A DNA stretch of 64,000 bases from Enterobacter hormaechei subsp. hoffmannii (GTDB lineage Bacteria > Pseudomonadota > Gammaproteobacteria > Enterobacterales > Enterobacteriaceae), in contig NZ_CP017186.1 in the NCBI RefSeq assembly GCF_001729745.1, forward strand, positions 1,736,001-1,800,000, given 5' to 3'. The translations under genes and the position numbers were made by a program. Within the stretch, counting starts at the first letter, position 1. Each line of letters starts with the position of its first letter. Below the pieces are notes generated by a model that made no database searches, was not told the origin of the DNA, and saw only the letters and a program-made list of their open reading frames with translations. Below, in pieces: positions 51,650-64,000 of this stretch.

Positions 51650-52791
51650 TCCTGCTCCAGGGCGTTAACCCAGGCGGCGTGCGGTTCGGGAAGCACATCA
51701 GGCGTGCCTGAAGGGGTAAAGGCATGAAGCTGTTTTGCCGCTTTCGCAGGTAGTTTGGCACCATCCAGCACGCTCGGGTCACCCCAGACGGCAGGATCGG
51801 CTTTGCGGATCTGCGCCTGCGGTGACAGCAGGAAATTTGCCACCACTTTCGCCCCTGCGCTCGCACTGGCATTTGCCGGGATAGCGACAAAATGGACGTT
51901 GCCGATCATGCCTTTGAGAAAGCCGAAACTGTAGCTGTCGGCAGGCAGTTCACCGCTCGCCACCTTTTGCTGCGCGTGGGCGGGGTTAAAGGTGAGCGAC
52001 AGGTTCAGGCTACCGCTGGCCAGCAGCGTATCCATGCGCGCAGGCGATGGCGGAAAATCGTTCCCTTCGCGCCACAGCAGGGGATGCAGCGTATCAAGAT
52101 AGTCCCACAGCGGCGCGGTGATCTCTGCAAAGGTGCCGTCCGGCGCGTATATTAACGCCTCCGGATGGGCGGTCAATGCCAGCAGAAGCTGTTCAAGAAA
52201 CGCCGTGCCGGTAAAATCCGGCGGTCGCGGATAGCTCACCTTGCCAGGGTGCTGCTGAGCGTAAGCCAGCAGCGCGTGGGGATCTGCCGGAGGCGTCGGC
52301 ATACTCGCTTTACGGGCGATGAAGGTTAACTGCGCGCCGCCCCATGGGGATTCCGCCCCATCGGTCGGGATGGCAAAATCTTCCGTGACCGGTTTACGGG
52401 TATCGACGTAACGCCAGTTGGGCAGGGTTTGCGCCCAGCCGGTGAGCAGCAGGTTTGCCTCCTTCAGCGTGCGGAAGTTTTCCCCGTTTACCCAGAGTAG
52501 ATCCACCGACCCGTTACTGCTGCGTCCTGCGGCCTGTTCCGTCTGGATCCGCTTCACCGCATCGGCGGCATCGGCCAGATGAACGATCTTCAGGTTAATG
52601 GCGTAGTGCGTTTTCATCTCGCCGCTCACCCAGTCGAGGTAGCGGTTAACGGCCTCGTCACCGCCCCAGGCGTTAAACCAGACGGTCTGCCCGGTGGCCT
52701 GTTGCTGAATGGATTGCCAGTTTTCTGCGGCGAAGGCAGAGGTTGCCAGCAGCAGACTCGTCAGAAACGCGCAAAAACGCACCCGGCGCAT
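51622..52791 (-). CDS. ynjB: YnjB, periplasmic substrate-binding protein
   Basis: Predicted solute-binding component of the YnjBCD importer. A signal peptide MRRVRFCAFLTSLLLATSAF ends near AFA-A. The mature part is a 2-domain type II binding protein, with GGDEAVNRYLDW and LLWVNGENF typical of the family. The substrate is not known. Six bases downstream of a TVP38-family gene on the same strand. Confidence 0.92.
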   Translation of the reverse strand: MRRVRFCAFLTSLLLATSAFAAENWQSIQQQATGQTVWFNAWGGDEAVNRYLDWVSGEMKTHYAINLKIVHLADAADAVKRIQTEQAAGRSSNGSVDLLWVNGENFRTLKEANLLLTGWAQTLPNWRYVDTRKPVTEDFAIPTDGAESPWGGAQLTFIARKASMPTPPADPHALLAYAQQHPGKVSYPRPPDFTGTAFLEQLLLALTAHPEALIYAPDGTFAEITAPLWDYLDTLHPLLWREGNDFPPSPARMDTLLASGSLNLSLTFNPAHAQQKVASGELPADSYSFGFLKGMIGNVHFVAIPANASASAGAKVVANFLLSPQAQIRKADPAVWGDPSVLDGAKLPAKAAKQLHAFTPSGTPDVLPEPHAAWVNALEQEWLRRYGTR

Positions 52792-52797
52792 AATGCC

Positions 52798-53481
52798 TCA
52801 CTTTTTAATCGAAGGGATGTAACGGGAAAACAGCCAGCGAGTGACCAGCGGTAATAACCCTAATAGTGTAAAGGCGAACAGCAGTCCCGGCGACAGAATA
52901 TCGCGCAGCGTGGTGAGTTTTCCCAGCTCGCGTCCGGCGTTCAGATAAATGACGGTGGCAGGTAGCATCGCAAGCTGGCTGACCCACCAGTAGTGACGCA
53001 CCTGGATACGGGTTAGCCCCATCAGCAAATTGACCAGAAAGAACGGAAACAACGGCATCAGGCGCAGGGCAAAAAGGTAGCGCGCGCCATCGCGAACCAT
53101 CCCCACATCGATCGTGTTCATCTGTGCGGCAAAGCGCCGTTGCACCCAGTCACGCAGCAGATAACGGCTGACGAGCATGGCAAGCGTGGCGCCGAGCGTC
53201 GAGGCCAATGACACCAACAGCATCGCCTCCCACAGGCTGAAAATCGCCCCGCCGAGCAGCGTCAGAAGCGCAGCCCCGGGTATCGACAGCGCAGAGACCA
53301 GAACGTAAACCGCAAAATAGATCAGTGCGCTCTGAAGGGGCGCCTGCTCCACACGATCGAGCAATGTATGCTGGTGTATTTTTAACGTGTCGAGGGAGAG
53401 CATGCCCGGAGGAAGCAAAACAACGATCAAAACAAATGCGCCCAGAAGGGCGCACAGGAGACTGATTTTTTTAATATTCAC
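52798..53481 (-). CDS. TVP38/TMEM64 (DedA-like) membrane protein
   Basis: A 227-residue inner-membrane protein of the TVP38/TMEM64/SNARE-associated family. Five or six spans; family motifs GAALLTLLGGAIFS (about 70), GATLAMLVSRYLLR and RLMPLFPFFLVNLLMG (about 140) are clear. Position between xthA and ynjB corresponds to ydjX/ydjZ of K-12; only one of the ydjXYZ trio is present, and I cannot say which. It is six bases from both xthA and ynjB, so co-transcription with xthA is possible. Confidence 0.88.
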   Translation of the reverse strand: MNIKKISLLCALLGAFVLIVVLLPPGMLSLDTLKIHQHTLLDRVEQAPLQSALIYFAVYVLVSALSIPGAALLTLLGGAIFSLWEAMLLVSLASTLGATLAMLVSRYLLRDWVQRRFAAQMNTIDVGMVRDGARYLFALRLMPLFPFFLVNLLMGLTRIQVRHYWWVSQLAMLPATVIYLNAGRELGKLTTLRDILSPGLLFAFTLLGLLPLVTRWLFSRYIPSIKK

Positions 53482-53487
53482 TGAGGA

Positions 53488-54294
53488 TTACAGCTTGAAC
53501 GTTGCCCATACCGGCGCATGGTCGGACGGTTTTTCCATGCTGCGAATATCATAGTCGATACCGGTTTCGATGCAGCGTTCGGCCAGGGGGGCGCTCGCCA
53601 GCAGCAGATCAATACGCAGGCCCCGGTTGTCATCGAAGCCTTTAGAGCGGTAGTCAAACCACGAGAAGCGATCCTGCGTCTCCGGGTTAGCGGTGCGGAA
53701 GGTATCCACCAGCCCCCAGTCAAGCAAGCGCTGCATCCACTCGCGCTCTTCCGGCAGGAAGGAACATTTCCCGGTGCGCAGCCAGCGCTTGCGGCTGTCT
53801 TCGCCAATGCCAATGTCCAGATCAGTCGGGCTGATATTCACATCCCCCATGATCAGCACCGGATTATCTTTGTTGAGTTCGGTCGTAAGGTAGATTTGCA
53901 GATCCTGATAAAATTTGGCTTTGGCCGGGAATTTGGTCGGGTGGTCGCGGCTTTCACCCTGCGGGAAGTAACCATTAATCACTGTGATGTTACCCAGCGG
54001 GGAAGGCAGCTCAGCCATGATGAGACGACGCTGTGCTTCTTCACCGTCACCCGGAAAGCCACGACGCACCGACACCGGCGTATCTTTGGTCAGCAGCGCA
54101 ACGCCGTAGTGGCCTTTCTGACCGTGGTAAAAAACGTTATAGCCCAGCTTCGCTACCTCTTCGAGCGGGAACATATCGTCGTGAACTTTTGTCTCCTGCA
54201 AGCCGATCACATCTGGCTGATGTTGCTCAACAATCGCTTCGAGCTGGTGAGGGCGGGCACGCAGGCCGTTGATATTAAAAGAGACAAATTTCAT
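53488..54294 (-). CDS. xthA: XthA, exonuclease III
   Basis: Major AP endonuclease and 3' repair exonuclease, 268 residues. Catalytic sites of the EEP fold are present: [16 protein letters not shown] (Glu34), GDVNISPTD, and the His/Asp pair of SDHAPVW at the C-terminus. I chose ATG 54294 (MKFVSFNI), which aligns with E. coli. Confidence 0.97.
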   Translation of the reverse strand: MKFVSFNINGLRARPHQLEAIVEQHQPDVIGLQETKVHDDMFPLEEVAKLGYNVFYHGQKGHYGVALLTKDTPVSVRRGFPGDGEEAQRRLIMAELPSPLGNITVINGYFPQGESRDHPTKFPAKAKFYQDLQIYLTTELNKDNPVLIMGDVNISPTDLDIGIGEDSRKRWLRTGKCSFLPEEREWMQRLLDWGLVDTFRTANPETQDRFSWFDYRSKGFDDNRGLRIDLLLASAPLAERCIETGIDYDIRSMEKPSDHAPVWATFKL

Positions 54295-54392
54295 AGTCGC
54301 TGCCAATGCAAGGTGAATAGTGCAAGGATGGTAGCAGAATTTACGTCTTCTGTTATCCGCTTCGCCCAATTACTGCGACAGATAATGCCGAC

Positions 54393-54409
54393 GGTGCAAT
54401 ATTTGCACC
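54393..54409. promoter_or_regulatory. 17-bp palindrome, possible NtrC enhancer for ast
   Basis: GGTGCAATATTTGCACC is a perfect dyad about 265 bases upstream of the predicted ast start. Its GGTGC/GCACC arms are NtrC half-sites, but in the opposite order to a standard single site, so two adjacent degraded sites may be present. Confidence 0.45.
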
Positions 54410-54535
54410 ATTTCGACGCGTTTTGCCCTCGAACAGGGCGTAAAGGACCGATAAATTTCGCGAGCGATCACAATTCCAGAATTATATTTGGCATGTGCAT
54501 ACTCTTTCTTGTTTTCGTGCGGCAAAGCGCCGCTT

Positions 54536-54585
54536 GCTGTAAAAATATTCACTATCTATGCATTAATAGTGAATAACTCCATATT
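54536..54585. promoter_or_regulatory. Dyad with ArgR-like half-boxes upstream of astC
   Basis: TATTCACTAT (54546-54555) and ATAGTGAATA (54566-54575) are exact inverted repeats ten bases apart. Flanking bases extend them to ArgR-like boxes (TGTAA...ATTCA and TGAAT...). ArgR activates ast in enteric bacteria. The gap 54295-54727 holds this dyad, the upstream palindrome and the sigma-54 promoter. Confidence 0.5.
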
Positions 54586-54639
54586 GTAACTCATTGATAT
54601 TCTGTTACCCAAATCCGTTTATGCATTTTTATCGCTGGC

Positions 54640-54655
54640 TGGCACGAACGCTGCA
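54640..54655 (+). promoter_or_regulatory. Sigma-54 promoter of astCADBE
   Basis: TGGCACGAACGCTGCA has the -24 TGGCACG exactly and -12 TGC at correct spacing. It predicts a start near 54666, 62 bases before astC. The E. coli ast promoter has nearly the same sequence. Confidence 0.88.
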
Positions 54656-54697
54656 ATCTACATTCACAGTGCAAACACTCAATTATTTAACATTTAA

Positions 54698-59775
<5,078 letters not shown>

Positions 59776-59784
59776 GGAGACGAT

Positions 59785-60750
59785 ATGGAAAACTTTCTGG
59801 CGCTGACGCTGGCTGAAGAGACACCGGAGCGGCACGAGGGGGAAGGCCCTTCGTTCCACTGGCGATGGCTGGGGCCGGGCGTGCTTGAACTGACGCCGAC
59901 GGGGCAATATAACCTGTCGCTGCTGCTTTCTACCGGCATTCACGGGAATGAAACCGCGCCCGTGGAGATTGTCGATCTGTTGCTGCGCGCGCTGTATCGC
60001 GCAGAGATCACGCTGCACTGCCGTCTGCTGGTGGTACTGGGAAATCCGCCTGCGCTGGCGCAAAACAAACGGTATCTCGTGAGCGACATCAACCGAATGT
60101 TTGGTGGCCGCTGGGCGCAATTTCCACAGAGTGATGAAACGACACGTGCGCAATGGCTGGAGAAGGTGGTCACGGCGTTTTTTGCCGGGGCGGGGGAAAC
60201 GCGCTGGCACCTCGATCTGCATACCGCCATCCGCGCCTCGTACCACGTACGTTTTGGCGTGTTACCGCAGCGCCATCAGCCGTGGGATGAGGCGTTTCTG
60301 ACCTGGCTTGGCGACGCGGGACTGGAAGCGCTGGTTTTCCACCAGACGCCGGGCGGCACGTTTACCCACTTCACCTGCGAGAATTTCGGCGCGCTGTCCT
60401 GCACGCTGGAGCTGGGAAAAGCGCTGCCGTTCGGGCAAAACGACCTGACGCGTTTTGCCCCTACGCATCAGGCGCTTCGGGCGTTGCTCGCAGGGGTTGC
60501 GCCGGAACCCACCCGGGAACCCGTCGTGCGCTATCGGGTCGTACAGCAGATCACGCGTCAAAGTGAAGCTTTCCAGCTTCATATGGCGCCCCATACGCTG
60601 AACTTCACGCCGTTTCGCCAGGGCGTCCTGCTGGCGGAAGATGGTGAGACGCGCTATGCGGTACAGAACCCCACGGAATATGTTTTATTTCCTAACCCGT
60701 CAGTCGCGTTTGGTTTACGAGCCGGGTTGATGCTGGAAAAAATGCCCTGA
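59785..60750 (+). CDS. astE: AstE, succinylglutamate desuccinylase
   Basis: Zinc amidohydrolase that releases succinate and glutamate, the last step of the pathway. The 321-residue product has metal ligands in [11 protein letters not shown] (His-x-x-Glu) and DLHTAIR, and catalytic Glu near FTCENFGA. Follows astB by nine bases. The operon ends here: a GC-rich hairpin CTCCCCTC / GAGGGGA (60755-60780) follows without a clear T-run. Confidence 0.96.
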   Translation: MENFLALTLAEETPERHEGEGPSFHWRWLGPGVLELTPTGQYNLSLLLSTGIHGNETAPVEIVDLLLRALYRAEITLHCRLLVVLGNPPALAQNKRYLVSDINRMFGGRWAQFPQSDETTRAQWLEKVVTAFFAGAGETRWHLDLHTAIRASYHVRFGVLPQRHQPWDEAFLTWLGDAGLEALVFHQTPGGTFTHFTCENFGALSCTLELGKALPFGQNDLTRFAPTHQALRALLAGVAPEPTREPVVRYRVVQQITRQSEAFQLHMAPHTLNFTPFRQGVLLAEDGETRYAVQNPTEYVLFPNPSVAFGLRAGLMLEKMP

Positions 60751-60870
60751 TCGTCTCCCCTCGCGCAGACCGGAGGGGAAACGAAGAATTAATTTCTTAA
60801 CGTTAAAAGCGCTCTGGAAGTGTTTGCGGAATATTCCTGGAGAATTGCTTTATTATTAAACGGTACTTCG

Positions 60871-61037
60871 CTATACTCCTCCATAATCTCTTTAAAATCA
60901 TGCTGTTGAATATTTTTGTTTCATCTCTCCACGCTTTTTCCTTAATTTCTCCATAATTGGCGAAAACGTGTTTTTTATACTTTCATTGTTTTACCGTTGC
61001 TCTGACTAATTGACGATAAACCCCGTAAAGTTAATCT
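60871..61037 (+). promoter_or_regulatory. spy promoter with BaeR boxes and possible CpxR site
   Basis: AATTTCTCCATAATTGGC (60944-60961) matches 16 of 18 bases of the published BaeR box. A second CTCCATAAT core lies at 60879-60887. ATAAA-CCCC-GTAAA (61016-61029) resembles a CpxR direct repeat, overlapping a possible -35 TTGACG (61010). The 337-bp gap 60751-61087 holds nothing else apart from the astE hairpin. Confidence 0.65.
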
Positions 61038-61087
61038 CGTCAACACGGCATAGCGCCGAAGAATAACTGAAAGTAAGGAAAGACATT

Positions 61088-61582
61088 ATGCGTAAATTAA
61101 CTGCACTGTTTGTTGCCTCTACCCTGGCTCTGGGCGCTACCAGCATGGCGTTCGCCGCCGATACCGCGACCACTACCGCCGCGCCGGCAGAAGGCAAAAT
61201 GATGATGCATCATAAAGGCAAGCCGGGTATGCATCATGAGATGATGATGTTTAAAGATCTGAACCTGACCGACGCGCAGAAGCAGCAGATCCGCGACATC
61301 AGGAAAAGTCAGCGTGACCAGATGAAACGTCCTCCGCTGGAAGAGCGCCGCGCGATGCATGACATCATTGCCAGCGACAGCTTCGACAAAGCAAAAGCAG
61401 AAGCGCAGATCGACAAAATGGCCGAGCAGCATAAAGCGCGCATGCTGGCCCACATGGAAACCCAGAACAAGATTTACAACATTCTGACGCCGGAACAGAA
61501 AAAGCAATTTAATGCCAATTTTGAGAAGCGTCTGACAGAACGTGCAGCGCCGGAAGGTAAAATGCCTGCACCAGCCGAATAA
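61088..61582 (+). CDS. spy: Spy, periplasmic ATP-independent chaperone
   Basis: Small helical chaperone that prevents protein aggregation in the periplasm under envelope stress. A signal peptide ends at about AFA-AD (residue 24). LTDAQKQQIRDIR and LTPEQKKQFNANFEKR are the two LTxxQ motifs of the CpxP/Spy family. The His/Met-rich segment at 38-55 is larger than expected and could bind metal. The 164-residue product fits the family. Confidence 0.96.
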   Translation: MRKLTALFVASTLALGATSMAFAADTATTTAAPAEGKMMMHHKGKPGMHHEMMMFKDLNLTDAQKQQIRDIRKSQRDQMKRPPLEERRAMHDIIASDSFDKAKAEAQIDKMAEQHKARMLAHMETQNKIYNILTPEQKKQFNANFEKRLTERAAPEGKMPAPAE

Positions 61583-61597
61583 TCGGTTCACTCTCTT

Positions 61598-61662
61598 AAG
61601 ACCGCCGGGCTCCTGTCTACACAAGCGAAAACGCTGTGGACAGGACCGGCGGTTTTTCTTTT
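61598..61662 (+). terminator. spy terminator
   Basis: A long imperfect hairpin: AAGACCGCCGG pairs with CCGGCGGT and CCTGTCTACACA with TGTGGACAGG, followed by TTTTTCTTTT. Confidence 0.85.
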
Positions 61663-61749
61663 GCCCCATGCCTAAGGTCTGGCCTTACCGTTGCCGATAA
61701 TACGTCTGTGAAAATGCCCTGGCGCACGGTGCGTCCTTCAGGAGTGGTC

Positions 61750-62307
61750 ATGGAATTCTTTGATATCCGTAAAATACCCGTCAGTCTCTGGCGTAACGGC
61801 GCGGGCGAGACGCGTGAGATTTGCTGTTTCCCTCCCGCGACGCGGGATTTTTCCTGGCGGGCCAGCATCGCCTCCATCGCCAGTAACGGCGAATTCTCCG
61901 CGTTTCCGGGCGTTGACCGGGTGATTACGCTGCTGGAAGGCGGCGAGGTGACGCTGGATGCGGGGAGGGCGTTTTGCCATACCCTGAAACACCATCAGCC
62001 TTACGGCTTTGCGGGCGATTTGACGGTGAAAGCCGTGCTTACGGAGGGGCAGATGTCGATGGATTTCAATGTCATGACCCGACGGGAGCACTGCCAGGCA
62101 AAAGTGCGCGTTGCTACCCGGACGTTCACTACCTTCGCATCACGCGGTGGCGTGGCGTTCGTGTTAAGCGGCGCCTGGCAACTGGGCGATAAATTACTGA
62201 CCGCCGATCAGGGCGCCAGCTGGCAAGAGGGCAGCCATACCCTCCGTCTACTGGAAACGAAGGGGTCGCTGCTGTTCAGTGAAATTACCTGGCTGCCGGG
62301 TCATTGA
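61750..62307 (+). CDS. ves: Ves, HutD-type cupin
   Basis: A 185-residue cupin-fold protein of the HutD/Ves family, function unclear (reported as a cold- or stress-related protein in E. coli). Characteristic motifs are [13 protein letters not shown] and WRASIASI, followed by the [11 protein letters not shown] beta strand. I chose ATG 61750. Its last 23 bases overlap the cho 3' end. Confidence 0.92.
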   Translation: MEFFDIRKIPVSLWRNGAGETREICCFPPATRDFSWRASIASIASNGEFSAFPGVDRVITLLEGGEVTLDAGRAFCHTLKHHQPYGFAGDLTVKAVLTEGQMSMDFNVMTRREHCQAKVRVATRTFTTFASRGGVAFVLSGAWQLGDKLLTADQGASWQEGSHTLRLLETKGSLLFSEITWLPGH

Positions 62308-63163
62308 GCATGACTATCTCATATTTACCGGTTAACAGCGGCTTACAGAGAATTTTGTAGCCATCCTGATCGAACCCGGCAGGTGTGCGCAGCAGGGCGG
62401 CAGCGTCATCCAGACTTTCAACCGCGCCAAGCCAGAGCCAGTTGCGGATGACGTGATAGTGCGTCATCGCATCGCGGGTCTCTTTCAACGCCACCGCGCC
62501 TTCCCACGGCCAGCAGTTGACGCTGATTGAGGCCAGGCCAGCCATAAACCGGGCATGATGTTCTTCAACGCTCTCTTTTCCACAGCACGCCCCGGCGCAG
62601 CGTTTCAACGCGGAGCGGAAACAGGCGCGACCGCGGGTAGTCGCTTCCAGTCCTAACAGGCCGTAACAAAGCTGTAATTCATCAGCAAGGGATTGCAGAG
62701 TTTGCAGTGCGGCACGTTTGTTGGCAAACAGACCGTAAAGATTCGGTTCATGCGAAAAATCCACTTCCCGGGCATAAACGACCTGCGGTTTTCCCGCGTT
62801 AACCTGCAAGGAACACAGCTGGCGGTTGCGGCGCAGGCGTTTGTTAAACAGCGGCTGCTGTTCCTTGATGAGCCGGGCTTCGAGCAGAAGCGCGCCCAGT
62901 TCACCTGCCGTCTCGATCCAGGTGATCCGCCGGGACTGTCTGAGCATCGACGCTTCGTCCGGCGTACGCAGGTGCGACATCACCCGACTGCGGATATTTA
63001 CGCTTTTGCCGATATAGAGCGGCATGGTGTCGCTGTCGCCGTGGAAGAAATAGACGCCAGGCTGTTTAGGCAGCGCCTCAAGCCAGGGGCGAAGATGCTC
63101 GGGATATTCGTAGATAGCCGCCGCTTCAAACTCAAGACGCGGGGCGGATTGACGCCTGCTCAC
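62285..63163 (-). CDS. cho: Cho, UvrC-like excinuclease
   Basis: SOS-induced endonuclease that makes the 3' incision near bulky lesions, homologous to the N-terminal half of UvrC. The product has a GIY-YIG domain ([11 protein letters not shown] then [13 protein letters not shown]) and a Cys-rich segment (CAGACCGKE near residue 218). I chose GTG 63163 ([12 protein letters not shown], 292 residues): it has GGAG six bases upstream and aligns with E. coli MVRRLTSPRLEF. ATGs at 63175 and 63190 lie at or inside the LexA box and would leave no usable leader. Confidence 0.94.
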   Translation of the reverse strand: MSRRQSAPRLEFEAAAIYEYPEHLRPWLEALPKQPGVYFFHGDSDTMPLYIGKSVNIRSRVMSHLRTPDEASMLRQSRRITWIETAGELGALLLEARLIKEQQPLFNKRLRRNRQLCSLQVNAGKPQVVYAREVDFSHEPNLYGLFANKRAALQTLQSLADELQLCYGLLGLEATTRGRACFRSALKRCAGACCGKESVEEHHARFMAGLASISVNCWPWEGAVALKETRDAMTHYHVIRNWLWLGAVESLDDAAALLRTPAGFDQDGYKILCKPLLTGKYEIVMLNDPAAR

Positions 63164-63176
63164 ATACTGCTCCATA

Positions 63177-63196
63177 TACTGTTCAGGCATACAGTG
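63177..63196 (-). promoter_or_regulatory. LexA (SOS) box of cho
   Basis: TACTGTTCAGGCATACAGTG has the CTG and CAG cores ten bases apart and departs from the consensus only in the final base and centre. It lies 14 bases upstream of the chosen cho start. Confidence 0.88.
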
Positions 63197-63223
63197 TAGC
63201 AGGTGTTTGGTGGTTAAAAAAGA

Positions 63224-63255
63224 GCCGGGTGGCGGTTACGCCTTACCCGGCCTGC
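63224..63255. repeat. REP unit
   Basis: Single unit GCCGGGTGGCGGTTACG to TTACCCGGCCTGC between the cho promoter and the nadE 3' end. Confidence 0.9.
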
Positions 63256-63278
63256 AAAACTGAGTTACCGTTTTGCTT

Positions 63279-64000
63279 TTACTTTTTCCAGAAATCATCA
63301 AACACCGTAATGGGTGGACGGCGTTTGTGCTCGGTTTTCAGATACCAGCCTTCAATAATTTTTGCGGTACCTTCGTCGAGCGTTTTGCCTTCCAGATAAT
63401 CATCGATGTTGTCATAGGTCACACCCAGCGCGGCTTCATCCGGCAGGGAAGGGCGATCGTCTTCCAGGTCTGCCGTTGGCGCCTTCTTATACAGGTGCTC
63501 CGGGCAGCCCAACGCCGCCAGCAGTTGCTTACCCTGACGCTTGTTCAGGCGGAAGAGGGGGTTGATGTCCGTGCCGCCATCGCCGTATTTGGTGAAGAAA
63601 CCGGTGATGGCTTCCGCGGCGTGGTCGGTGCCGACGACGACCCCTTTGGTCATCCCTGCGATACTGTACTGCGCTTTCATGCGCTCACGGGCTTTCTCGT
63701 TGCCACGAACAAAATCGCTCAGTTCAATACCGGCTTCACGCAAGGCCTGCTCGCTTGCCAGCACCGAACCTTTGATGTTTACGGTAAGAACACGGTCCGG
63801 CTGAATAAAGGCGATCGCATCCTGACAGTCCTGCTCGTCGGCCTGCACGCCATACGGCAGACGTACGGCAATAAATTGCAGTGCGGTGTCACCGGTCTCG
63901 TCACGCAGCTCGGTGATGGCCATCTGGCTAAGTTTACCGGCCAGAGTGGAGTCCTGACCGCCGCTGATACCCAGTACCAGCGTCTTCAGGAAAGGGTGTG
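63279..64000 (-). CDS. nadE: NadE, NH3-dependent NAD synthetase (5' end missing)
   Basis: Last step of NAD synthesis: amidation of deamido-NAD with ammonia. The visible C-terminal ~239 residues include the PP-loop [11 protein letters not shown] close to the right edge, [20 protein letters not shown] near the middle, and the end [14 protein letters not shown]. About 36 N-terminal residues lie outside the window. The glutaminase domain of eukaryotic-type NadE is not expected. Order nadE-cho-ves-spy is as in E. coli. Confidence 0.96.
   Translation of the reverse strand, partial: HPFLKTLVLGISGGQDSTLAGKLSQMAITELRDETGDTALQFIAVRLPYGVQADEQDCQDAIAFIQPDRVLTVNIKGSVLASEQALREAGIELSDFVRGNEKARERMKAQYSIAGMTKGVVVGTDHAAEAITGFFTKYGDGGTDINPLFRLNKRQGKQLLAALGCPEHLYKKAPTADLEDDRPSLPDEAALGVTYDNIDDYLEGKTLDEGTAKIIEGWYLKTEHKRRPPITVFDDFWKK

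Noticed and set aside
53518..54576. 352-codon plus-strand open frame antisense to xthA
   Set aside because: Covers xthA and AT-rich promoter sequence without a plausible protein; xthA is certain.

Overview
The window is a gene-dense, single-species chromosomal segment of an Enterobacteriaceae bacterium. Protein sequences and most gene neighbourhoods resemble Escherichia/Salmonella, but a chitinase, a GH31/GPH sugar locus, the lack of yeaE and of the two diguanylate cyclase genes between yeaK and yeaH, and the style of the REP elements point to the Enterobacter/Lelliottia side of the family. This is inference from protein and synteny recall, not a computed phylogeny. I see no rRNA, tRNA, CRISPR array, prophage or classical IS. 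The only mobile-type gene is a REP-associated tyrosine transposase.

Layout. (1) 1-13.6 kb: potABC (polyamine uptake; potC is cut by the left edge), divergent pepT, the RAYT gene between two near-identical REP pairs, roxA, phoPQ, a small AT-rich patch with two unassigned ORFs, then purB-hflD-mnmA-nudJ-rluE. (2) 13.6-19.8 kb: icd, ymjA, a CSS/EAL c-di-GMP phosphodiesterase, and a stress/small-protein cluster (yncL, yeaQ, yoaJ, yoaK, dgcP, yoaF) that also holds two candidate small RNAs. (3) 19.8-31.4 kb: yeaO, a CTP-synthase-like amidotransferase gene with a leader peptide, nimT/nimR, yeaL, a GH31-GPH carbohydrate locus, yoaI behind tandem PhoB-type repeats, yeaK, and yeaG-yeaH behind a sigma-54 promoter. 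(4) 31.7-46 kb: mipA, yeaD, gapA, msrB, yeaC, a GH18 chitinase, pncA, ansA, sppA, ydjA, selD-topB, gdhA. (5) 46-64 kb: ynjH, nudG, ynjA-ynjF, ynjBCDE, a TVP38-family gene, xthA, the astCADBE arginine-catabolic operon behind a sigma-54 promoter, spy behind a BaeR box, ves, cho behind a LexA box, and nadE (cut by the right edge).

How the parts fit. Most genes are housekeeping or stress functions. Two nitrogen-starvation units (yeaGH and ast) both have good sigma-54 promoters. Envelope and nutrient stress is represented by phoPQ, spy (Bae/Cpx), yoaI (Pho), yeaQ and mipA. Opposing c-di-GMP enzymes (DgcP and a PDE) lie about 1 kb apart. The less ordinary features are: four very small membrane-protein genes (yncL, yoaJ, yoaK, yoaI); two minus-strand transcripts built like Hfq-type sRNAs; an eight-residue Pro-Pro leader peptide whose stop codon meets a sequestered ribosome site; a one-base discrepancy at the potA start; the REP/RAYT pair; and a relocated ynjA. 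I found no clear evidence of a wholly new multi-gene system.
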